From Cognatilysobacter tabacisoli (lineage in GTDB: Bacteria > Pseudomonadota > Gammaproteobacteria > Xanthomonadales > Xanthomonadaceae), in the NCBI RefSeq assembly GCF_003586305.1, contig NZ_QXJI01000004.1, forward strand, positions 186,001 to 250,000: a DNA stretch of 64,000 bases. Reading direction: 5' to 3'. Below are positions 57,870-64,000 of this stretch, in pieces (position 1 is the stretch's first letter; every line of letters starts with the position of its first letter). A program made the translations under genes and the position numbers. Below the pieces are notes generated by a model. It made no database searches, was not told where the DNA came from, and saw only the letters and a list, made by a program, of their open reading frames with translations.

Positions 57870-58607
57870 CTGCGCCGTTTCGTCCAAGCGTTCTCCAGCC
57901 GCGACGCGCTGCCAGCGACGATGCCCGAGCCGCTCGCGTCGGCGCTGCTCGCGCTGCCGGACCGCTACAACATCGGCGCGCGCCAGCCGGCCGCCGTGAC
58001 CTACGTCGACGACATACATGGCGACCGCGCGCTCCGGGTCGGCGAGTTCGTCTGGGGCCTGGTGCCGAAGTGGTCGAAGGAACCGCAGACCAAGTACACG
58101 ACCGTCACCGCGCGGCTCGAGCGCGCGCCGCGCAGCCGCATCTTCCGTGGCCCGTGGGAGCAGCGCCGCTGCGTGATCCCGATGAACGGCTATTACAAGT
58201 GGGACCGGAGCGCGAAGCCGGCGGTGCCGTACTTCATCCAGGCCCGCGACGGCCGCGCGCTGTTCGCCGCCGGCCTGTGGGAGCGCTGGGAGCGCGACGA
58301 CCTGTCGCTGCTGAGCTTCGCCGTGCTGACCCACCCGAACCCGGCGATCCCCGCGCCGCTGGTGCCCGATGGCCCGGTGTTCCTGCCCCACGCGCAGTGG
58401 AGCCGCTGGGCCACCGACGCGCCGTGGTTCCCGATGCGCTACCTGACGACGATGAAGCAGCCCGAGCTGGAGGCGTACCGCGTCTCGCGCGCGATCCGCA
58501 ACCCGGCGCTCGACGACTACACGCTGCTCGAGCCGGCCGATGCCGGCGCGCCGGACGACCCGGTCGACGACGGCGACGCCGATGACTGGGACGAGGACGA
58601 GGACTAG
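57870..58607 (+). CDS. SRAP/HMCES (YedK)-family protein with catalytic residues lost
   Basis: About 245 residues. SRAP landmarks are recognisable but altered: the N-terminus reads RRFVQAF where active members have MCGRFVQ. The NAR(A/S)ET block is TARLERAP, the GFYEW block is NGYYKW (Glu to Lys), and the late His-RMP segment is missing (PAPLVPDGPV). Thus the Cys2 nucleophile and its Asn, Glu and His partners are all absent, while the fold-defining AGLWERWER and WGLVPKW are kept. The acidic tail DDGDADDWDEDED is unusual. The only codon able to start before the conserved RRFVQ is CTG 57870 (an upstream TAA closes the frame); ATG 57921 would delete the first strand. Confidence 0.7.
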   Translation: MRRFVQAFSSRDALPATMPEPLASALLALPDRYNIGARQPAAVTYVDDIHGDRALRVGEFVWGLVPKWSKEPQTKYTTVTARLERAPRSRIFRGPWEQRRCVIPMNGYYKWDRSAKPAVPYFIQARDGRALFAAGLWERWERDDLSLLSFAVLTHPNPAIPAPLVPDGPVFLPHAQWSRWATDAPWFPMRYLTTMKQPELEAYRVSRAIRNPALDDYTLLEPADAGAPDDPVDDGDADDWDEDED

Positions 58608-58624
58608 CGTGGGGTTGCTTGACT

Positions 58625-58648
58625 CCCTCCCCCGCCTGCGGGGGAGGG
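58625..58648. repeat. Short palindromic element before alkB
   Basis: Perfect 11-bp stem CCCTCCCCCGC-CT-GCGGGGGAGGG followed by CTGGGGTGGGGG; looks like a dispersed intergenic hairpin. Confidence 0.55.
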
Positions 58649-58843
58649 CTGGGGTGGGGGCGATTCCTGCGTCGACCGCCCCGCGCCACGCGTTCCACGC
58701 GCCTGCCTCAAACCAATGTCCTTCTCCCCCGCGTCCAAGCCGACGCGGCCGCGCGCGCCCCGCGCCCATCACGGCCCCTCCGCACCCCACGCGCGACGGT
58801 TCGCCTTCCACCGCCGCCGTCGCCACCGCTGCGCACCCACCTG

Positions 58844-59425
58844 GTGAGCCTGTTCGCGCCCACGCCCGTCACCCTCGTCGACGACGCCGAAGGCGGCATC
58901 GTCCACTGGCCGCAGTGGCTGCCGCCGTCGCTTGCCGATGCGTGGTTCGATGCGCTGCGCGACGGCGCCGCGTGGACGCACCAGCGCCGGCCGATGTACG
59001 ACCGTATCGTCGACGTGCCGCGCCTGCTCGCGGCCTACCGCACCGACGCGCTGCCGCCCGACCTGCCGCTGGCCGAGCTGCTCGCGCGCGTGCAGGCCAT
59101 CGCGCCGGCGCCGTTCAGCGCGGTCGGCCTGAACCTCTACCGCGACGGCGGCGACAGCGTCGCGATGCACAACGACAAGCTGCACACGATCGTCCCGCCG
59201 CACCCGATCGCGCTGGTGTCGCTGGGCGCCACGCGCCGCATGCGCATCCGTGCCAAGGACGGCCGCCGCGCGGTCGGCGTCGACCTGGACCCCGGCAGCC
59301 TGCTGGTGATGAGCCACGCCTCGCAGATCACCCACGAGCACGGCATCCCGAAGACCACGCGCAACGTCGGCCCGCGGATCAGCGTGGTGTTCCGGGTGCG
59401 GCCGGAGAACTGGCGGGTGGACTGA
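58844..59425 (+). CDS. alkB: AlkB-type 2-oxoglutarate/Fe(II) dioxygenase
   Basis: 193 residues. Iron ligands H109 and D111 (MHNDK) and H166 (HEHGIPK), 2-oxoglutarate arginines R178 and R184 (PRISVVFRVR). Repairs alkylated bases by oxidation. GTG 58844 chosen because conserved sequence starts at LFAPTPVTLVDDAEGG; the frame is open far upstream, but that part is non-conserved. Next to the degenerate SRAP gene, so a DNA-damage pair is possible. Confidence 0.9.
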   Translation: MSLFAPTPVTLVDDAEGGIVHWPQWLPPSLADAWFDALRDGAAWTHQRRPMYDRIVDVPRLLAAYRTDALPPDLPLAELLARVQAIAPAPFSAVGLNLYRDGGDSVAMHNDKLHTIVPPHPIALVSLGATRRMRIRAKDGRRAVGVDLDPGSLLVMSHASQITHEHGIPKTTRNVGPRISVVFRVRPENWRVD

Positions 59426-59490
59426 CGCGTGCGACGCCGCCGACTGCACTCCCGCGCGCCATGCACGCCAGCGGACGCCCGCGCCACCAA

Positions 59491-59520
59491 AGAAAAAGGC
59501 CCCGAACGTCGGGGCCTTTC
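59491..59520. terminator. Bidirectional terminator after alkB
   Basis: AGAAAAAGGCCCCGA-ACG-TCGGGGCCTTTCT: 10-bp stem, A/T tracts on both sides; serves alkB and the convergent helical-protein gene. Confidence 0.9.
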
Positions 59521-59552
59521 TCCTGCTGCCTGATGCAAGCCGCGTCTAGCGC

Positions 59553-60035
59553 TTACGCCGCCGGCGGCGCCGGCGAGGCCGGGTCCTGGCGCGGGCCGTT
59601 ATCGAAGCGCTTGCCGAGCATCTGCTTCAGCGCCTCGACGCCTTCGCCCTTGCCGACGGTCTTCAGCACCCCGTAGCCCTGCAGCGCGGCGGCCATCACG
59701 TCGCTGCCGAGCGCCATCTCGGCGTCGCGCATCCGTTCCAGCAGGCGCGTGAGCTTGACGATGCGGTCGTTGAGCGCGTCGTGCGTCTCCAGGTCACGGC
59801 GCACCTCGGCCAAGTCAAAGTCGCGCGGCATCAGCCCGACGTTCTCCTCCATCACGCCCACCGCCTTGCGGCAGAACGCCTCGGAGCCGTCGCCCATCTT
59901 GACCATCGTCTTCTTGGTGGTCGGCGACACCGGCACCAGCAGCGGCGCGGCCGCCGCCTGCAGCTGCGCGAACGCCTGATCGAGCTGCGCCCACTGCTCG
60001 GCGCTGAGGTGCGTGGAAACCAGATTCTGTGTCAT
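59553..60035 (-). CDS. Conserved helical protein of unknown function
   Basis: 160 residues, mostly helical: LSAEQWAQLDQAFAQLQAAAAPLL, then KMGDGSEAFCRKAVGVMEENVGLMPRDFDLAEVRRDLETHDAL and a Pro/Ala tail. No signal peptide or membrane part. I do not recognise the family. Good GAGTCGTC upstream spacing and its own terminator support a real gene. Confidence 0.75.
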   Translation of the reverse strand: MTQNLVSTHLSAEQWAQLDQAFAQLQAAAAPLLVPVSPTTKKTMVKMGDGSEAFCRKAVGVMEENVGLMPRDFDLAEVRRDLETHDALNDRIVKLTRLLERMRDAEMALGSDVMAAALQGYGVLKTVGKGEGVEALKQMLGKRFDNGPRQDPASPAPPAA

Positions 60036-60959
60036 GGGACGACTCCTCGTGTGTGTGGTGGTCCATTCCGCCGGCCCTCATGGCCGGCCCGCGCAGCCTG
60101 CCCACCGCGAGCGCGGCTGTCGGTCGGGCAAGCGCGTCCGGCCGGGTAGGAAAACCCCGCACCCCGGGGTCGGACGACGCCCGCCGAGACGTCGGCGCCG
60201 CGCAGAGCGTTGCCCACGCAACGGTGAGGCGTTACTCGCGCGCGTGCAGTGGCCCGGTCGCGGGCGCCGCACGGATCGCCTGCACGCGAGCACGCGCGCG
60301 CCCGCGCACTGGCATCGACGCGCCCTCGATCGGACAGTGGCGCGCCTGCGGGGGTGCATCGAGGCGCACTCGTGGGGGTTGCGGCGCGTTCTCGCCCGAG
60401 CGGCTCGACGCCGTCGCGCGAATACCCACCCGCCCGCGCACGAGCGTCCACCGCCCTCGAACGCACCCCGGGCGACGTCGTGCGGACCCGCCCGTGCCCG
60501 CACGCGAGCGCGCCCGCAGCGTCGCGCGGGCACCCCGGTGCCTGCCCGCGAGCCGCTCACCGCCCGCCGGGCCCCCGCGCGAAGTGCGCTGGCCCCCGCG
60601 CGGGCCCTCGCGTGCGAAGGCGCGGCGGGCCACTGGGCCCCGGTTCCGGGCTCGCGCGAGGACCCCGCCGAGCGATCGCCCCCATTCCGGTGGCCGCCCG
60701 CGAGCACCGCAGCACTCGCACGCGAGCATCGCTGCGCTAGCCGGACCCCTCCGCGCGCTCGATCACGACCGGTCGAGTGCTCGCGCGACCCGACGCCACC
60801 GCTCGCGCAATTCGGCCAGACACCTACGGGTAAATCCCGAAGGCCACCGCCAAGGCGCGCCTAGAGGTGGTCGTGATGTTCAGCGCGCGGAGGGAACGGC
60901 CGGCTCATCCCACGGATTCACGCGATTGGGTCGGCGGGTTGGACCGCCGACGTTGAGTG
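60036..60959. other. About 0.9 kb of extremely GC-rich sequence without a gene
   Basis: Open frames exist in nearly every frame on both strands, because stop codons are rare at this composition, but their products are Arg/Ala/Pro/Gly strings with no domain. The G+C is visibly higher than in the adjoining genes, with many GCGCG and CCCGCGAG runs. It may be a decayed locus or the boundary of the foreign cassette that begins at its right end. Confidence 0.5.
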
Positions 60960-62834
60960 CTACAGCGTGCGAACTAGCCCGCGAAAGTAGGCCTGCGTCT
61001 CGGCATCACTGCAGTAAACAAAGCAGCCCTTGAGGCCCCGCGTCATCAGTGTCTTATATGTGTTTCGGATGATCCGGTCGGTGAGTTCGGACGTGCCCTC
61101 GGGGTCAGCCTGCATCCGGGTGGTGTATCCCCAGATAGACCTGTCCCTGCCCGAGCGGTTCTGGGGCGCAGAGACGAGCTGACCCTCCCGCATCAGCAGG
61201 TCGGGTCCGACGATCACGCCAACGTAGTCGAGCTCCAAGCCTTGGCACGTATGGATGCAGCCCACCTCGTCGATCGAGCTGGGAGTCATGATCCAGAGGC
61301 TCCCGTCGCGGTCGAGGTTCCAGCGTTTGGCGTAGCCGTGCTCGGGGAACTCGATATCGAAGGCATCCGGCCTGCGCCTACTTACCCAGTCCCAGCAGTA
61401 GCCGGCCACTACGCGTGCCCGGTTCTTAGCCTTGTTCTTCTCGGCGATGAGGGCGTGAAGTTCGACAGGCGAGTCGATCACGCGGAAGTCGAAATCGATT
61501 CCGTCGAAGGTGGAATTAGCGGTCTCCCGGATTCCGAGGTTGTGGTCGAGCCACGCGATGTAGCCGTCTGATCCGTTGCATCGGAACTGCGAGCGGAGCT
61601 CAAGCTCGCTGACCGCCGCGCCCAAGGTCGACGCCCAGCGTCGTAGCTCTGCGGAGTGTCCAATGTCCTTTAGGGTGACGACCTGATCGTCGTCGACGAA
61701 GAACACTGTGCAGTTCGCGCTAGTAATCAGTTCCTTGATCTGGTTCTCGCCGAGGTTGCCGTACAGACCCGACTTCTCGTTGAGCCGGTGGGCCTCGTCG
61801 ACGACTAGAACGTCGAACGTGTTAGGAGGGGTGTTTATAAAGGCGCCTGATCCGGCGAAGAGGTTGGATATCTCGGTCTGCTTGAGCGTCCCGGTGAGCT
61901 TGGCCTTGTAAACGGCTCGAGGCGCTGCGTTCTTTGATACGTACTTCCCGACCAGCCCAAGCTTCGACAGCTCCACGAGCAGGTTGATCGCCACCACCGA
62001 CTTTCCGGTTCCCGGTCCGCCTTTGATGATCAACACCTGCTTGCTCTCAGGGGAGGCTCGACGAGCAATGGCAATCGCGTTCTCAAACACGACCTTTTGG
62101 TCATCGACCAGCACGAACTCGCGGTTGCCCTTGATCATCTTGGCCAGGCTGTCGACCAGCATCTTCGACGGCCGGATGCGACCCTGCTCAATCTTGAAGA
62201 GCAGTTCGGCGTTGTCGCCTTTCTTGACATGCTGCTTGATGAACTCGCGCAGGCGCTTGCGTTCCGCCTCGCCCTTCAGGAACAGCGGCGCCTTCTCGAT
62301 GTAGGGCGCGTAATGCGCGTTATCGATGACGTCGTCCGCGACGTAGTTGTGCAGGTAAGCGCAAGGTCGCAATGCGACCCCGCCGTCATAGACCGCTTCG
62401 TTGAAGCCCTCCAGCAGGGCGGCGTAGGACCACGCCTGGTAGGACGGATGGGCGCCTTCGCGCGGGCCCGTGCTGCCACCCCGACGCGCCAGGATGATGC
62501 AGTCCTTGTCGCTCAGAAATGATTCCGACCACTGCTTGAGCTCGACGATGATGACGTGCTCCACGTCGTCGTCCGAGCGACCGGACAAGAGGAAGTCGAT
62601 GCGCTTGGAGGTCTGCGGTATGCCGAACTCGATGCCGACCCCCATGTCGTCGGGAAGGTCCTTGTCGCGCAGGACGTTCGCCATCTGGCCGAGCGAGTGC
62701 TGCCAAGAGCGGTACTCGGCATCCGTCGCGTAGCGCCCCGTCGACTTGAGGTATTCGGTGTGGACGATGTCCTCGATGACGCGGTCGGTCACGTCCTCGA
62801 GGAAGCGCAACTTGGTGTGCTGGTAGACGATCAC
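60960..62834 (-). CDS. DUF2075-type nuclease-helicase
   Basis: 624 residues. N-terminal third: a putative PD-(D/E)XK nuclease with D80 (KRIDFLLSG) and E98-x-K100 (VIIVELKQW). Then an SF1-like ATPase with P-loop GGPGTGKS (272-279), Walker B VVDEAHR (DEAH 346-349), an arginine motif in LRSQFRCNGSDGY and HTCQGLELDYVGVI. This is the DUF2075 class often found in defence-type islands. It reads 24 bases after a MazG-like gene. The coding sequence is visibly less GC-rich than the window average, suggesting horizontal origin. Function as a phage-defence effector is inference. Confidence 0.88.
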   Translation of the reverse strand: MIVYQHTKLRFLEDVTDRVIEDIVHTEYLKSTGRYATDAEYRSWQHSLGQMANVLRDKDLPDDMGVGIEFGIPQTSKRIDFLLSGRSDDDVEHVIIVELKQWSESFLSDKDCIILARRGGSTGPREGAHPSYQAWSYAALLEGFNEAVYDGGVALRPCAYLHNYVADDVIDNAHYAPYIEKAPLFLKGEAERKRLREFIKQHVKKGDNAELLFKIEQGRIRPSKMLVDSLAKMIKGNREFVLVDDQKVVFENAIAIARRASPESKQVLIIKGGPGTGKSVVAINLLVELSKLGLVGKYVSKNAAPRAVYKAKLTGTLKQTEISNLFAGSGAFINTPPNTFDVLVVDEAHRLNEKSGLYGNLGENQIKELITSANCTVFFVDDDQVVTLKDIGHSAELRRWASTLGAAVSELELRSQFRCNGSDGYIAWLDHNLGIRETANSTFDGIDFDFRVIDSPVELHALIAEKNKAKNRARVVAGYCWDWVSRRRPDAFDIEFPEHGYAKRWNLDRDGSLWIMTPSSIDEVGCIHTCQGLELDYVGVIVGPDLLMREGQLVSAPQNRSGRDRSIWGYTTRMQADPEGTSELTDRIIRNTYKTLMTRGLKGCFVYCSDAETQAYFRGLVRTL

Positions 62835-62857
62835 GAAAGGCTCCCCCTGCCTGCCGT

Positions 62858-63208
62858 TTACAGCTCAGTGTACTTGGCGCTCTTTCCCTTCGATTTCTCA
62901 ACCGGGTACTTCAGCGCGTTCTTCTGAAGCTTTCGATCAGCGGCGGTCGGCAGGTCAATCCCGAGCTTGTCGGAAAGGCGCACGAGGTAGAGGAGAACGT
63001 CCGCAAGCTCTTCAGCGACGTCCTCCCGCTTCTCTTCAGGAAGTGAGCGGCTCTGCTCGTCGGTGAGCCACTGGAAATGCTCGAGGATCTCGGCCGCTTC
63101 GACCGCCAGCGCCGTGGCTAGGTTCTTGGGGGAGTGGAACTGATCCCAGTCACGCTCAGCCGCGAATAGCCGGAGTGAGGCCTATAGGGAAGGAATGTCC
63201 GTCGGCAT
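62858..63208 (-). pseudogene. MazG-like nucleotide pyrophosphohydrolase, broken by amber codon
   Basis: 116 codons plus stop if read through. It starts ATG (MPTDIPSL), hits TAG at 63182-63184, then continues in the same frame ASLRLFAAERDWDQFHSPKNL, AVEAAEILEHFQWL, EELADVLLYLVRLSDKL and KYPVEKSKGKSAKYTEL to a normal TAA. The ExxE...ExxD metal motifs are intact. A single C-to-T change (CAG to TAG) would explain it; no alternative ATG/GTG/TTG lies between the stop and the first conserved helix. Its partner, the DUF2075 gene, follows by 24 bases. It could be a true pseudogene, suppressed, or a sequencing error. Confidence 0.85.
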
Positions 63209-63358
63209 GGTTGTCGCCCGATTTGTCTGGCAGCATCGTAGTGCACTTGGCGAGCCCGGCAGATCGGTGCCCGCCTTGGCGGATGTTCGGCGGTGGCGAG
63301 ATGCCGATTCAGGCCTTCCTGATGCGAGCAGCCGACAACGTGGCACAGGGGAGACATC

Positions 63359-64000
63359 GTGAAGCGCGTTCTGCTCTTGGTCGTTCTGGCGGCAACTTCC
63401 TGTACCCAAGCGTCTTCAGACCGCGCCGCCGCCCGCCCCGAACAGGCGGGCCAGCCCATGAACCCGGTTGCCACCGCAGCGCGCATCGCCGCCGTGCGTG
63501 CCAATGCGGCCGTCGGCAACCAGGCCGGGGTGAAGCGCGAGATGGAGGCCTTCCACGAAGACTTCCGCAAGTCGATCAAGCGCGCCGACCCGGGTCGGCG
63601 CGTCGATCGCGACGCGGCGCGCGCCGCGGCCCGCTCGATCGACGGCGTGCGGTCGGTGGTCTGGGTCGACCACGAGAACCTGCTGGCCATCGTCGAGGCC
63701 AACGAGCTGCGCAGCCAGGCCACCATCGATTCGATCTGCATGGCGCTCGAGCCGCTTGGCGACACCCTCGGGGTCGTCGTCAACCTGCAAAGCGGCGCGG
63801 CCCGCACCGGCGACGAGCTGGAGGTGCTCAGCCGCAACTGTCAGCTTGCACCCGGCGATCGGGCGATGCTGCAGCGGAACCGGCAGATCGACGTGATCGC
63901 GCCCGAGGTGAGGAGGCAGCACCGCGCGAATCAGCGCGACAGCGGCGATCAGGCCAGCGCTGACGCGGCGATCGACGTCCTGAAAGACAGCACGCCGGAG
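63359..64000 (+). CDS. Lipoprotein of unknown function (3' end outside window)
   Basis: At least 214 residues from GTG 63359; open to the window end. Signal KRVLLLVVLAATSC with lipobox ATSC and lipidation Cys. The mature part is helical and charged, with ARSIDGVRSVVWVDHENLLAIV resembling a BON- or secretin-like alpha-beta unit, followed by two further cysteines (SICMALE, RNCQLA) that could pair. No family recognised. GGGGAG lies upstream at normal spacing. Divergent from the MazG-like gene. Confidence 0.7.
   Translation, partial: MKRVLLLVVLAATSCTQASSDRAAARPEQAGQPMNPVATAARIAAVRANAAVGNQAGVKREMEAFHEDFRKSIKRADPGRRVDRDAARAAARSIDGVRSVVWVDHENLLAIVEANELRSQATIDSICMALEPLGDTLGVVVNLQSGAARTGDELEVLSRNCQLAPGDRAMLQRNRQIDVIAPEVRRQHRANQRDSGDQASADAAIDVLKDSTPE

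Noticed and set aside
60078-60740. Several overlapping open frames of 150-330 codons
   Set aside because: Present in almost all frames due to extreme GC; Arg/Ala/Pro/Gly strings with no conserved motif or ribosome-binding site.

Overview
The window is very GC-rich proteobacterial chromosome. The gene content points to a Lysobacter/Luteimonas/Xanthomonas-type gammaproteobacterium (Lysobacteraceae/Xanthomonadaceae): a dihydrolipoamide dehydrogenase carrying its own lipoyl domain, the run atp operon - glmU - glmS, a class II NirK, and many short GTAGCCCGG-type palindromic repeats. The genus is an inference from gene order and families, not from a search.

Layout. 1-3.5 kb: end of the pyruvate dehydrogenase cluster (aceF 3' part, a secreted protein of unknown function, lpdA). 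3.7-11.4 kb: a small membrane gene, then the complete F1Fo ATP synthase operon atpIBEFHAGDC, with palindromic repeats on both sides of atpA. 11.5-17.3 kb: a membrane glycosyltransferase/GtrA pair, then glmU and glmS (UDP-GlcNAc synthesis). 17.4-24.2 kb: TfoX-C domain protein, free-Met-sulfoxide reductase, TMEM175-like protein, bioD, and an RND efflux adaptor/pump pair. 24.5-29.3 kb: phasin, queD, and prpF-acnD (methylcitrate cycle).

29.4-42.2 kb is the most interesting block. Seven palindromes of the form TGA(C/T)-N4-(A/G)TCA, the FNR/DNR/NnrR operator type, lie 54-82 bases before a truncated haemoglobin, a small HMA-like protein, an exported His-rich protein, a 47-aa/DUF6522-like/PLP-enzyme operon, azurin, a copper nitrite reductase with an extra N-terminal cupredoxin, and an outer-membrane barrel. 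One further site lies 161 bases before a PLP decarboxylase. This reads as a nitrite/NO-respiration regulon whose regulator and NO reductase lie outside the window. Interleaved are a dioxygenase-esterase pair and a LysR-DoxX-pirin group.

42.6-49.4 kb: tRNA-Met, rppH, bfd, bfr, a bactofilin flanked by two paralogous membrane coiled-coil proteins, erpA, nudC and an AmpE-like gene. 49.4-58.6 kb carries several repeat arrays between genes: a roughly 167-bp hairpin-rich tandem array, a 126-127-bp REP tandem array and a third REP cluster. The genes there are DUF2752, CD225, an MFS-acyltransferase fusion, an S33 peptidase, an orphan histidine kinase and an SRAP/HMCES-family protein that has lost its catalytic residues.

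58.8-64 kb: alkB, a conserved helical protein, about 0.9 kb without a gene, then a cassette with lower GC: a DUF2075-type nuclease-helicase preceded by a MazG-like pyrophosphohydrolase gene broken by one in-frame amber codon. The window ends inside a lipoprotein gene.
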